Translations under genes and position numbers: made by a program | Shown here: positions 1 to 8,523 of the stretch, piece after piece | Numbering within the stretch: the first letter of the stretch is position 1 | Layout of the letters: each line of letters begins with the position of its first letter | Notes under the pieces: model-generated | The model's database searches: none | Seen by the model: the letters and a program-made list of their open reading frames with translations, nothing else | What the model was told of the DNA's origin: nothing | NCBI RefSeq assembly: GCF_000344805.1 | Contig: NC_020453.1 | Location: 2,294,001-2,358,000, forward strand | Length of the DNA: 64,000 nt | From: Bradyrhizobium oligotrophicum S58 | GTDB taxonomy: Bacteria > Pseudomonadota > Alphaproteobacteria > Rhizobiales > Xanthobacteraceae | Reading direction: 5' to 3'

Positions 1-217
1 GTGACCTGGAGACGGGCGGATCCATCGCCTGGAGCTGGGTCACCAGCGCCTGGCGTGCCGACTGATAGACTTCGGCCCGACGTTCGGGACGGGAGTCCGG
101 AAGGTTCTCCATCGCGCGCGACAGCAGGATGAAGTAGTCGGCGGTGGTCGCGGGGACGGTCGCCACATCGTCCTGCGGGTCGTGCGCTCTGCTGAGCAGG
201 CTTGCGAGGCGTCCCAT
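1..217 (-). CDS. Hypothetical protein, truncated by the window edge
   Basis: The minus-strand frame opens with ATG at 217, preceded by a GAGAGAG ribosome-binding stretch, and stays open to the left edge, giving the first 72 residues (MGRLASLLSRAHDPQDD...). The segment is charged, with no signal peptide or membrane span, and includes a helix-like stretch around PDSRPERRAEVYQSARQAL. I do not recognise the family. The overlapping 123-codon frame at 40-411 is rejected because it lacks a ribosome-binding site and is biased to Arg and Ser. Confidence 0.6.
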   Translation of the reverse strand, partial: MGRLASLLSRAHDPQDDVATVPATTADYFILLSRAMENLPDSRPERRAEVYQSARQALVTQLQAMDPPVSRS

Positions 218-479
218 CGCTCTCTCGTCAACTCTATGCAACTAACGATGCGTAAGGTTAGGTCGGCACCAGAGACGGCGCGAATGATCTGAATCAAATT
301 AACTAAATTCGTGATGAGGCGGCGCATTCCCGCCTTCTTGTCAGCCGGGTCTGACCATCGTACCGCCTTGCTTGTCTCCGATGCGCCGTATTGCCGCCGC
401 GATCGGCGCAACTGCGCCTCTGTTGCAGCCAGAATCAGCTACGATGACGTTCGGCTGATTGCGGTGCGGGGAGGGAATT

Positions 480-1979
480 GTGAACGTCCTGGAGTATCTG
501 CAGCGCGATGCGGTCGCCCTGGCCGAAGCTGTCCGCGCCGGTGAAACGACCGCCGCCGAGCTCCTGCAGCTCGCCCTCAAGCAGAGCGAGCGGGCGCAGC
601 CGCGGACCAATGCGATCTGCAGGCTGATGGAGCACGAGGCGCGCGGGCAGCTGGCCAAGCCTGCGACCGGCCCCTTCACCGGCGTGCCGTTCCTGATCAA
701 GGACTGCGCGCAGGACTATGCGGGCCTGCCGACCGCCTATGGCAGCAAGGCGCTGTCTGGCGTCGTCGCGGGCGCGCATGCGCATGTGGTGCGGCGGTAC
801 CTCGACGCCGGCCTCGTGATCTTCGGCAAGACCAATCTGCCGGAGCTCGCGCTCAAGGGCGTCTCGGACTCGCGCGCCTTCGGGCGCGTCAACAATCCCT
901 GGAATCCGGCGCATACGCCGGGCGGCTCCAGCGGCGGCGCCGCGGCAGCGGTCGCCTCGGGCGTGGTGCCGATGGCGGCCGGCAATGATGGCGGCGGCTC
1001 GATCCGGATTCCCGCTGCCTGCTGCGGCCTGTTCGGCTTGAAGCCGTCCCGCGGCCTGGTCTCGTCCGGTCCCGGCTTCGCCGAGTATTGGTATGGCGCG
1101 TCCAGCGAGGGCGTGATCTCACGCAGCGTGCGCGACACGGCGCTGGCGCTTGACGTCATCGCGGGCGCAGAGCCCGGCGATCCTTTCCTCTGCGCCGAGC
1201 CCGGCGTGGTGTTCGCGAACGCCGCGCTGCGCGATCCGCCGCGCCTGCGCATCGGCATCAGCACGGCCTCGCCGATCGGCACCGAGGTGCATGCCGAGGC
1301 GAAGCTTGCGGTCGACAACGCCGTGAAGCTGCTGCAGAGGCTCGGCCACGAGGTCGAGGAGGCCACGCCCGACATCGATGGTGCGGCGCTGGCGACCTCG
1401 TTCCTGCACATCTATTTCGGCCAGGTCGCAGCGCTCGTCGCCGATGCACGCGCCAAGGGCGCCAAGCGGGAGGAGTTCGAGCTGCTGACGCGGGTGCTGG
1501 CGACGCTCGGCAGCGCGATCTCGGCCGGTGCGCTGACCACGCAGCTGCTCAAATGGAACGGCTTCGCCCGCGCGCTGGCGCGCTTCCATGCGCGCTACGA
1601 CATGCTGCTGACGCCGACCTTGGCGCATCCGCCGATCCGCCACGGAGAGGGCGATCCGAGCACGGCCGAGCAGACCTTGCTCGACATGCTCGACCGCGTC
1701 GGCCTGCTCGGGCTGTTGACCCGCTACGGTCTGCTCGACGGCATGATCGACAAGATCGCCCGCGACAGCCTGCAATATGTCCCGTTCACGCAGCTCGCCA
1801 ACCTGACCGGCACGCCGGCGATGAGCGTGCCGCTGCACTGGACCGCCGACGGCCTGCCGCTCGGCGTGCAGTTCATAGGCCGGCTCGGCGATGAGCTCAG
1901 GCTGTTGCAGCTCGCCCGCCAGCTCGAGCAGGCGCAGCCCTGGTTTGCGCGGCTGCCGGACTGGGTGATGCCGAGCTAG
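480..1979 (+). CDS. Amidase (amidase signature family)
   Basis: A 499-residue hydrolase expected to cleave a carboxylic amide. The Ser-cisSer-Lys triad is visible: Lys74 in FLIKD, Ser150 in GGSSGG and nucleophile Ser174 in GGGSIRIPAA. The 24-residue spacing between the serines matches the family. The GTG at 480 is chosen because GGGGAGGG lies just upstream; a TTG at 459 would add seven residues. The substrate cannot be told; relatives include 6-aminohexanoate-cyclic-dimer hydrolases, peptide amidases and GatA. It is not GatA in context, since gatC and gatB are absent. It ends one base before the convergent thioesterase gene. Confidence 0.9.
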   Translation: MNVLEYLQRDAVALAEAVRAGETTAAELLQLALKQSERAQPRTNAICRLMEHEARGQLAKPATGPFTGVPFLIKDCAQDYAGLPTAYGSKALSGVVAGAHAHVVRRYLDAGLVIFGKTNLPELALKGVSDSRAFGRVNNPWNPAHTPGGSSGGAAAAVASGVVPMAAGNDGGGSIRIPAACCGLFGLKPSRGLVSSGPGFAEYWYGASSEGVISRSVRDTALALDVIAGAEPGDPFLCAEPGVVFANAALRDPPRLRIGISTASPIGTEVHAEAKLAVDNAVKLLQRLGHEVEEATPDIDGAALATSFLHIYFGQVAALVADARAKGAKREEFELLTRVLATLGSAISAGALTTQLLKWNGFARALARFHARYDMLLTPTLAHPPIRHGEGDPSTAEQTLLDMLDRVGLLGLLTRYGLLDGMIDKIARDSLQYVPFTQLANLTGTPAMSVPLHWTADGLPLGVQFIGRLGDELRLLQLARQLEQAQPWFARLPDWVMPS

Positions 1980-2489
1980 CTATTTGTTCGCCGGCATGCC
2001 GATCGCGCGACCGAGTCCCTCGGGGCGCGGCAGTGCGGCGTGGGCCTGCAGCGCGCGGGCGATGTTGTCCTGGATATCCTGCGGGAACGGCGCGACCTTG
2101 CGCTTGCTCATGTCGATGTGCACCGACATGCCCTCCGAGGTCGCCGAGACCCAGCCTTCGCCGGCATGGCGCAGCTCCTCGAAGGTGTGCAGCCGCTTCT
2201 CGTCGGCCGCGATCAGCCAGACCGCGACCTGCACCGGGTCGCCGAGATGAATCTCACGCAGGTAGCGAACGTGGCACTCGGTGATGAAGGTCGAGCCCTG
2301 GCGCTCCTTCATGTAGGCCGGGCCGATGCCGAGCTCGGCCCACAGCTGGTCGATCGCGCGGTCGAACATCACGTGGTAATAGGCCATGTTGAGATGGCCG
2401 TTGTAGTCGATCCATTGCGGCTCGATCTGCATGATCGACGACAAAAACGGCCCCGCGGCGGGTGAAGTGGGCACTGCATTATCGCTCAT
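1980..2489 (-). CDS. Hotdog-fold acyl-CoA thioesterase
   Basis: A 169-residue protein of the 4-hydroxybenzoyl-CoA thioesterase/YbgC type. The motif DYNGHLNMAYY (residues 28-38) carries the Asp and the helix start typical of these enzymes, followed by a beta-rich hotdog core (FITECHVRYLREIHLGDPV). The ATG at 2489 gives a normal family length; the same frame stays open for another 230 codons upstream, but that part is antisense to the oxidase gene. Its 3' end abuts the amidase gene tail to tail, and its start faces the oxidase gene across about 72 bp that must hold both promoters. Similar proteins occur near carnitine dehydrogenase genes, not seen here. The substrate is unknown. Confidence 0.85.
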   Translation of the reverse strand: MSDNAVPTSPAAGPFLSSIMQIEPQWIDYNGHLNMAYYHVMFDRAIDQLWAELGIGPAYMKERQGSTFITECHVRYLREIHLGDPVQVAVWLIAADEKRLHTFEELRHAGEGWVSATSEGMSVHIDMSKRKVAPFPQDIQDNIARALQAHAALPRPEGLGRAIGMPANK

Positions 2490-2561
2490 CGGCTCTTCCG
2501 TTTGCTCCCTTGACCCCTTGGTCGTCCTTTGCCACGGTCCGCCCAACTCGCGGAGGACATA

Positions 2562-3983
2562 GTGGCGACGACGATCCCCCATCACGATTTGAAGCGGCCC
2601 GCGCCGGAGGCGCTGAAAAGCGCGCTCGACGCGCTCGCGGCCCGCTTCGGCAACAAGCTCATCACATCGCAGGCCGTGCGCGAGCAGCATGGCCATACCA
2701 CGACCTGGCTGCCGACGCAGCCGCCGGATGGCGTGGTGCTGGCGCAGGAGACCGCCGACATCCAGGACGTGGTCCGCATCTGCGCTGCCCGCGGCGTGCC
2801 GGTCATTCCGTTCGGCACCGGCACCTCGCTGGAGGGCCAGGTCAACGCGCCCGCCGGCGGCATCTGCATCGACATGCGCGACATGAACAAGGTGCTGGAG
2901 GTGCATGCCGAGGATCTCGACTGCGTGATCCAGCCCGGCATCACCCGCAAGACCCTCAACGAATATCTGCGCGACCAGGGCCTGTTCTTCCCGATCGATC
3001 CCGGCGCCGACGCGTCGCTCGGCGGCATGGCCTCGACCCGGGCCTCCGGCACCAATGCGGTGCGCTACGGTACCATCCGCGAGAACGTGCTGGCGCTGAA
3101 GGTCGTGCGCGGCGACGGCGAGATCATCAAGACCGGCACCCGCGCCAAGAAATCCGCCGCGGGCTACGATCTGACGCATCTGTTCATCGGCGCCGAAGGC
3201 ACGCTCGGCATCATCTGCGAGATGACGATCCGCCTGCGCGGCATTCCCGACACCATCGCGGCGGCGTCATGCTCGTTCGAGACCGTGCGCGGCGCCTGCC
3301 AGGCGACGATCCTCGCGATCCAGACCGGCATTCCCGTGGCGCGCATCGAGCTGCTCAATGCCGCGCAGGTCAGGGCCTGCAATGCCTATTCGAAGCTGAC
3401 CCTGCCGGAGACGCCGCTGCTGCTGCTGGAGTTTCACGGCAGCGAGGCCGAGGTCGCCGAACAGTCGAAGAACTTTGCCGAGATCGCCGCGGAGTGTGGC
3501 GGCGGCGCGTTCACCTGGACCACCAAGCCCGAGGACCGCACCAAGCTCTGGCAGGCGCGTCACGACGCCTATTGGTCGGTGAAGGCGATCCGCCCCGGCG
3601 CAGGCGTGGTCGCGACCGACGTCTGCGTGCCGATCTCGCGTCTCGCCGACTGCGTCGGCGAGACCGAAGAGGATCTCGCGCGGTTCAATCTGACCTCGCC
3701 GATCGTGGGCCATGTCGGCGACGGCAATTTCCACTGCTCGCTGATGTGCGACGTCGACGATGCCGACGAGATGGCGCGCGGCGAGGAGTTCATGCATCGC
3801 CTGGTCGAGCGCGCCCAGGCGATGGACGGCACCTGCACCGGCGAGCACGGCATCGGCCAGGGCAAGCAGAAGTACCTGAAATCGGAACTCGGCGAAGAGG
3901 CGCTCGACGCGATGCGCGCGGTGAAGGCCGCGCTCGATCCGCAGAACATCTTCAACCCCGGCAAGATCATCCCGGCGGGGTGA
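2562..3983 (+). CDS. FAD-linked oxidase (GlcD/D-lactate dehydrogenase type)
   Basis: A 473-residue flavoprotein oxidising a 2-hydroxy acid such as D-lactate or glycolate. An N-terminal FAD_binding_4 domain (about 45-225) contains VIPFGTGTSLEGQVNAP and the FAD segment DPGADASLGGMASTRASGTNAVRYG. A C-terminal FAD-oxidase_C domain contains GHVGDGNFHCSL and ends in the family tail EHGIGQGKQKYLK...FNPGKIIP. The GTG at 2562 follows a CGGAGGA ribosome-binding site; a TTG at 2529 is in frame but unsupported. It resembles GlcD or the cytochrome-linked D-lactate dehydrogenase (Dld). No glcE or glcF lies nearby, which favours the stand-alone D-lactate type. Confidence 0.9.
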   Translation: MATTIPHHDLKRPAPEALKSALDALAARFGNKLITSQAVREQHGHTTTWLPTQPPDGVVLAQETADIQDVVRICAARGVPVIPFGTGTSLEGQVNAPAGGICIDMRDMNKVLEVHAEDLDCVIQPGITRKTLNEYLRDQGLFFPIDPGADASLGGMASTRASGTNAVRYGTIRENVLALKVVRGDGEIIKTGTRAKKSAAGYDLTHLFIGAEGTLGIICEMTIRLRGIPDTIAAASCSFETVRGACQATILAIQTGIPVARIELLNAAQVRACNAYSKLTLPETPLLLLEFHGSEAEVAEQSKNFAEIAAECGGGAFTWTTKPEDRTKLWQARHDAYWSVKAIRPGAGVVATDVCVPISRLADCVGETEEDLARFNLTSPIVGHVGDGNFHCSLMCDVDDADEMARGEEFMHRLVERAQAMDGTCTGEHGIGQGKQKYLKSELGEEALDAMRAVKAALDPQNIFNPGKIIPAG

Positions 3984-4060
3984 ACGGTTACGGCAGTTCG
4001 GATTCGGCGTTTGGCTTGCAGGGCTCTCGCTGCGCGGTCGGTGTCCACCTCGCTCCGCCT

Positions 4061-4094
4061 GCTCCCTCTCACCGTGAAGAATGGGGAGAGGGAG
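4061..4094. repeat. Short inverted repeat, REP-like
   Basis: GCTCCCTCTC at 4061-4070 pairs with GAGAGGGAGC at 4085-4094 around a 14-base loop, 78 bp after the oxidase stop codon. The sequence resembles palindromic REP-like units common between Bradyrhizobium genes. It may help end the oxidase transcript, but no T-tract follows. Confidence 0.5.
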
Positions 4095-4151
4095 CGCAGC
4101 GTGATCGAGGCGACAGCTCAGATCCAAGGCATTGTTGGCGAACCGCCCAAC

Positions 4152-4184
4152 AAAAAACGCCGCCGCATTCTGGATGCGGCGGCG
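4152..4184 (-). terminator. Rho-independent terminator of the small secreted protein gene
   Basis: A perfect 11-bp stem (CGCCGCCGCAT at 4158-4168 with ATGCGGCGGCG at 4174-4184) is followed, reading the minus strand, by a run of six T (A at 4152-4157 on the plus strand). It lies about 20 bp past the stop codon at 4204. Confidence 0.85.
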
Positions 4185-4203
4185 CTGGTCGTCAGTGCAT
4201 CAA

Positions 4204-4470
4204 TCAACGGCAGACGCGGCGCGGTCCCCACGGGGTCGGGCGCACCCAGCAGGTGCGCGGGCCGTAGCCACCGTAACCATAATAGGGGCGCGGGGCGGGG
4301 CGGCAGCGGCCCCAGCGGTCGGGGAACCAACCGGGACCGCAGCCGCCGGCAACGCGCTCGACATTGCTATCGGCGGCCGCAGGTTGGGCCGGCAGCGTGA
4401 AGGCATGAGCTGCCGATCCGCCCAGCATGACGGTCGCGGCGAGCAGGGCGGAGGTGAACAGATTGCGCAT
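4204..4470 (-). CDS. Small secreted Gly/Pro/Cys-rich protein (GCG_CRPN-like)
   Basis: An 88-residue protein. A signal peptide (MRNLFTSALLAATVMLGGSAAHA, shown by its MRN start, hydrophobic core and AHA cleavage site) is followed by a short linker and a GCGPGWFPDRWGRCRP segment, then a Tyr/Gly/Pro/Arg-rich tail with two more Cys. The pattern resembles the GCG_CRPN short exported proteins found in many Bradyrhizobium; that match is from memory. The ATG at 4470 has GAGAGG upstream. The function is unknown; an envelope role is only inferred. It has its own terminator. Confidence 0.7.
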   Translation of the reverse strand: MRNLFTSALLAATVMLGGSAAHAFTLPAQPAAADSNVERVAGGCGPGWFPDRWGRCRPAPRPYYGYGGYGPRTCWVRPTPWGPRRVCR

Positions 4471-4733
4471 TGCAGTGCGGTCCTCTCGTTGGTTTCGAAT
4501 CAGTGCAGTCCTTAGACGTCGTCGGACAGGTTTTGGTTTCGCAATTTTTTCGAGGCAGCGAAACCTCGTCCTAATACCATAGACCTGTCCATGACACCGA
4601 TCGTGCGGCGCAGCTCTGCCGATCATGTGGCGCATCGCTGCAGTGTCGCTGTCGTGCAGTCTCTAGCAGATGTTCGCTGCAAGGAACATGAACGGCGATC
4701 GAGGTGTCCCGCTGGTTTCTGTCGCAGGCGGCA

Positions 4734-4964
4734 TCACTTGCCGCTCTGTTGCGCCTTTGCTTCCTTCAGGGCCGTCTTGCAGACGTCGGAGAGCTTGTCG
4801 AACTTCTCGATCATGCACTGCTTGATGCGGCCGCCGCCCGGCATGATTCCGGAGCAGAGCGTGCGCACGTCGTCGCCGCAGGCCTGGCGCATCGCGCCCG
4901 TGCCTTGGGCCCGTGCAGTCGTGATGGACATGGCTATCAACAGCAGCGAAAACAGCTTGCGCAT
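4734..4964 (-). CDS. Small secreted cysteine-rich repeat protein
   Basis: A 76-residue protein with a signal peptide (MRKLFSLLLIAMSITTARAQ, probable cleavage after ARA) and one Cys-rich repeat: CGDDVRTLCSGIMPGGGRIKQC...VCKTAL. The spacing of the four Cys recalls the cysteine-rich FGF receptor/GLG1 repeat (PF00839) that occurs singly in small rhizobial periplasmic proteins. The ATG at 4964 is chosen because it begins the signal peptide; the same frame extends 32 codons upstream without sense. Role unknown. Confidence 0.75.
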   Translation of the reverse strand: MRKLFSLLLIAMSITTARAQGTGAMRQACGDDVRTLCSGIMPGGGRIKQCMIEKFDKLSDVCKTALKEAKAQQSGK

Positions 4965-5103
4965 GAACGACGATCCTTGCCTTGCGCCGCGGCCGACGGG
5001 CCGGGCGTCATGATGCGGATGTCTCGCCGACAAACTTTGCGCATGTGTGTCGATCGCCACTGCGTTGCGTATCGTTTTGTATCACGCGGTCACACGCAGA
5101 GCT

Positions 5104-6813
5104 TCAAAGCGTCGCCGGTCCCTTCTGGTGATCGCCCTGCAACTTCCGCAGCGCGAGGTCGACGCTGTGGAACACGCGGTCTCTCGGCAGCACGTCGTAG
5201 AGGCCGAACCGCTCGAAGGCCGCCTGGGCCCGCAGCGATTCCAGCCGCGCCACGGCGAAGATCGTTCCGGCCTCGTTGCAGAGGCGGATCACCTCGCGCA
5301 GCGCCTGCGCGGCGGTGAAGTCGATCTCGACGATGGCGCTCGCCTCGAATACGACGAGCCGCGGCTTTCGACTGCGCAGCATGTGCTGCAGATCGGCGCG
5401 GAACGTCGTGGCGTTGAGAAAGCTGAGCGGCGCCTGGAAGCCCACGACGGCAATGTCGGACAGCACTTCGCCCTTGATCTGCGGGTGCGCCGGCCACCAG
5501 ATCGTCGTCTCGGGCACGCGTTCGAACGCGATCAGATGCGCGCGCGTCGTGCTCCAGATGCCGTGCAGCAGCGACAGCGCAATGCCGAGCGCCACGCCCT
5601 GCTCGATCGGCAGCACGACGATGGCGGCGGCCGTCGCCACGATGAGCAGGAATTCGCCCTTGGACGCGCGATAGACGCTGACGATCTGCGACACACGGAT
5701 GATGCGCAGTGCGACGAATAGCAGCACCCCGCCGAGCGCCGCCTCCGGCACATGCGCCAGCAGCCGCGCGCCGAACAGCACCAGCAGCAGCACGATGACG
5801 GCGGCGAGCAGTCCGGCGAGCTGCGAGCGGCCGCCGGTCTCGACCACGATGCCGGTGCGCGGCGGACTGGCGTTCACCGGAAACGCGCCGAACAATCCGC
5901 CCAGCAGGCTGCCGGCGCCGGCACCGAGAAAGTCGCGGTCGACATCGGCCGGGCGGCTCGGATCGGAAGGGAACGAGCGCGTGGTGGCCGAGGTCTGCAC
6001 CATCACCACGACGGCGATCAGGAAGGCGAGAGGGACCAGCTTCGCCCATTGTTCCGGCCCGATCAGCGGCACGGACGGCATTGGCAACGCGCCGGAGATT
6101 TCGCCGATGACGGGCACGCCGCGCGTCTCCAGGCCGGCCGCGATCACGAACAGGGTCGAGGCGGCGAGCGCGATCAGCGCGCCGGGAATGCGGGCGCTGA
6201 TCCGCTCGCAGACGGTGACGGTCGCGAGCACGCCGAAGCCGATGATGATCGTGTACGGGTTGGCCTTGCCGAGCTCGCCCGCCAAGGTCACGATTCGCTC
6301 CAGCGTCGGCCCGCTGGGAGAGGGCAGGCCCAGCACGCCCGGCAATTGCGAGACGATGATGTGGACGGCGATGCCGGCCAGGAAGCCGACCGTGACCGGT
6401 ACCGACAGGAGGTTGGCGATTCCACCCAGCCTGAAGCCGCCCGCGAGCACCAGCATGACTCCGACCAGCAGCGCCAGGCCTGCGGCCAGGCTGCCATATT
6501 CGGGCGAGCCGCCGGCTGCGAGCAGCGCCAGCCCGCCGGCGAAGATCGGCGTGATGGTGGAATCGGCGCCGCAGGACAGGAAGCGGTTGGCGCCGAACAG
6601 CGCGAAGCCTAGGGAGCCCGCCATGAAGGCGAAGAAGCCGGTCTCGGGCGTGAAGCCGCCGAGTTTGGCGGTCGCCATCTGCTCGGGGATCGCGATCGCC
6701 GCCAGCGTCAGCCCGGCGGCGAGGTCGGCGGGCAGGGCGCTGATCCGCCATCCCCGCAGTGAGCGAAGCATCGGCCAGTGATGGTCGCCGTCGTCGGGTG
6801 ATTGCTCAGTCAT
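5104..6813 (-). CDS. SulP-family anion transporter with STAS domain
   Basis: A 569-residue inner-membrane carrier of the SulP/SLC26 family, expected to move sulfate, bicarbonate or another anion. About a dozen hydrophobic segments fill residues 25-430, including the SulP entry region (AIPEQMATAKLGGF) and a later SATTRSFPSDP segment. A cytoplasmic STAS domain occupies about 445-555 (VVFEASAIVEIDFTAAQALREV). The ATG at 6813 is the first in frame. The substrate cannot be read from sequence, and no carbonic anhydrase or sulfur gene adjoins it. Confidence 0.9.
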   Translation of the reverse strand: MTEQSPDDGDHHWPMLRSLRGWRISALPADLAAGLTLAAIAIPEQMATAKLGGFTPETGFFAFMAGSLGFALFGANRFLSCGADSTITPIFAGGLALLAAGGSPEYGSLAAGLALLVGVMLVLAGGFRLGGIANLLSVPVTVGFLAGIAVHIIVSQLPGVLGLPSPSGPTLERIVTLAGELGKANPYTIIIGFGVLATVTVCERISARIPGALIALAASTLFVIAAGLETRGVPVIGEISGALPMPSVPLIGPEQWAKLVPLAFLIAVVVMVQTSATTRSFPSDPSRPADVDRDFLGAGAGSLLGGLFGAFPVNASPPRTGIVVETGGRSQLAGLLAAVIVLLLVLFGARLLAHVPEAALGGVLLFVALRIIRVSQIVSVYRASKGEFLLIVATAAAIVVLPIEQGVALGIALSLLHGIWSTTRAHLIAFERVPETTIWWPAHPQIKGEVLSDIAVVGFQAPLSFLNATTFRADLQHMLRSRKPRLVVFEASAIVEIDFTAAQALREVIRLCNEAGTIFAVARLESLRAQAAFERFGLYDVLPRDRVFHSVDLALRKLQGDHQKGPATL

Positions 6814-6855
6814 GTCGATGTCTCCGCGCGCACGGCAGGAAAGCTGTCCGTCCGC

Positions 6856-7773
6856 TTACGCAAGGTCGCGATCCCACGGTGGCTGCGGCGCAAAGGCCGC
6901 GGCGAGGTAATCGATGAAGGCGCGCACCTTGGCCGAGGGCGTGCGGTCCGGCAGGTAGACCGCGTGCACCGCCAGCAGGTCCGATGGCGGAACGTCGAGC
7001 GTCACCGGCACCAGTCGCCCCGCGCGCACCTCGTCGCCGACGATGAAGGTCGGCTGGTAGATCACGCCCTGTCCGGCGAGCGCCGCCGCGAGCAGCGCAT
7101 CGCCATTGTTGGCGCGCAGATTGCCGCTCACGGTGACATCGACCGCTGTCTTGCCGCCCATGCGCCAGCGCGACGGGCCAGCCGCCGCCAGCGTGTAGCC
7201 AAGACAATTGTGGCCGGCGAGATCGGCCGCGCTGCGCGGCGTGCCGTGGGCGGCGAGATAGGACGGCGCGGCGCAGATCATCATCCGGCACGGCGCAAGC
7301 CGCCGCGCCACCAAGGTCGAGTCCCTGAGCGTGCCGATCCGGATCGCGAGATCCCAGCCTTCCTCGATCAGGTCGACCAGCCGGTCGTTGAGGCCGAGCT
7401 CGACGCTGACGCCGGGATAGAGCGCGGCAAACCGGGCCATCAGCGGCGCGATCTGGCGGGTCCCGAAAGCGAGCGGGACGTTGAGCCGCAACAGCCCGCG
7501 CGGCTCGACGCGATCGGCCGCGATCGCGTTCTCGGCCGCCTCGAAGTCGCCGAGCACGCGTTCGGCCAGGTCGAGATAGCGCCGCCCTGCTTCGGTGATC
7601 GTCAGCCGGCGCGTTGTCCGATGGAACAGCCTCGTGCCGAGCCGCGTCTCCAGCGCCGCGAGGTGTTTTGTCACCATGGTAGGCGACATGCCGAGCACGC
7701 GCGCCGCCGCTGACAGGCTGCCGGAGCCGGCCACCTTCGAGAGCACTTCCAGCCCGGTCAGCCGGTCCAGCAA
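6856..7773 (-). CDS. LysR-family transcriptional regulator
   Basis: A 305-residue regulator: N-terminal winged helix-turn-helix (residues 2-60, SLSAAARVLGMSPTMVTKHL) and a LysR substrate-binding domain (about 88-295). It starts at TTG 7773; a TGA sits four codons upstream in frame, so the start is TTG or further inside. It is divergent from the doxX-like gene with about 100 bp between them, the usual layout for a LysR protein controlling its neighbour. A link to quinone or aromatic stress is inferred from the DoxX and LigB-type neighbours. Confidence 0.88.
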   Translation of the reverse strand: MLDRLTGLEVLSKVAGSGSLSAAARVLGMSPTMVTKHLAALETRLGTRLFHRTTRRLTITEAGRRYLDLAERVLGDFEAAENAIAADRVEPRGLLRLNVPLAFGTRQIAPLMARFAALYPGVSVELGLNDRLVDLIEEGWDLAIRIGTLRDSTLVARRLAPCRMMICAAPSYLAAHGTPRSAADLAGHNCLGYTLAAAGPSRWRMGGKTAVDVTVSGNLRANNGDALLAAALAGQGVIYQPTFIVGDEVRAGRLVPVTLDVPPSDLLAVHAVYLPDRTPSAKVRAFIDYLAAAFAPQPPWDRDLA

Positions 7774-7874
7774 TCGGTTATCTCACTCTAGGGGTACGAG
7801 GTGAATTTCCCTTGTACCGGATTATCGCCTGCTGGGGAATGATCCATATCCTGGGGGTCCCCACGGAGGTTTAG

Positions 7875-8309
7875 ATGATCGATTCCCGTACTGCGCCTTA
7901 TGCTGCGCTCCTGCTCCGCCTCACCCTCGGCGGCCTGTTCCTGGCTCATGCCAGCCTAAAACTGTTCGTGTTCAGCCCGGCCGGCACCGCAAAGTTCTTC
8001 GGCAGCATCGGCCTGCCGCCCGAACTCGCCTACCTCGTCATTTCAGCCGAGATTCTGGCCGGCATCGCCCTGATCCTCGGCCTCTACACCCGCTGGGTGG
8101 CGCTCGCCGCCGTGCCGATCCTGCTCGGTGCCATCTTCACCGTGCACGGCTCGGCCGGCTTCTTCTTCAACAATCCCAAGGGCGGCTGGGAATATCCGGC
8201 GTTCTGGGCCGTGACCTTGGTGATCCAGGCCCTGCTCGGCGACGGCGCCTACGCCCTCGGCGGCCTGCGTGCGAGCCTTGCCGGCGGCCAGCTCCGCAGC
8301 GCACATTGA
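7875..8309 (+). CDS. DoxX family membrane protein
   Basis: A 144-residue integral membrane protein with four hydrophobic segments (about 8-28, 50-70, 75-95, 110-130) and the DoxX pattern LRLTLGGLFLAHASLKLF...GIALILGLYTRWVALAAVPI. The ATG at 7875 has a good CGGAGG site. DoxX proteins are often linked to thiol or quinone redox stress. Here the gene sits between a divergent LysR regulator and a LigB-type dioxygenase gene, a combination seen in other proteobacteria. Confidence 0.88.
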   Translation: MIDSRTAPYAALLLRLTLGGLFLAHASLKLFVFSPAGTAKFFGSIGLPPELAYLVISAEILAGIALILGLYTRWVALAAVPILLGAIFTVHGSAGFFFNNPKGGWEYPAFWAVTLVIQALLGDGAYALGGLRASLAGGQLRSAH

Positions 8310-8347
8310 TCGTTGTCATGGGTGGTTCACTACCGCCACAATCTCGC

Positions 8348-8474
8348 TGTCATCCCCGCGGACGCGGGGATCCATAACCACCGGCACAAATGAGTTGAGC
8401 ACGCTGGTCGACGCGCAGCGTGCCTCAAACCTCGATCACGCGGTATGGGTCCCGGCTCAAGGCCGGGACGACAG
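8348..8474. repeat. Dispersed palindromic element, four-way-junction type
   Basis: The unit starts GTCATCCCCGCGGACGCGGG and ends with CCCGGCTCAAGGCCGGGACGAC. It has a 5' hairpin (CCCCGC/GCGGGG), a central ATCCATA/TATGGGT pairing and a 3' hairpin (TCCCGGC/GCCGGGA). A second copy at 61254-61362 shares GGGGATCCATAA and TCACGCGGTATGGGTCCCGGCT. It fills most of the gap between the doxX-like and dioxygenase genes. Confidence 0.75.
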
Positions 8475-8523
8475 TTGTGGTTGGTGCGCGACCTGAGATA
8501 TCTCTCGAACGAGGAGCGATGAC

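Noticed and set aside
2462..4267. 601-codon frame over the FAD oxidase gene
   Set aside because: It is an Arg/His-rich shadow frame of the 2562-3983 gene and has no domain sense.
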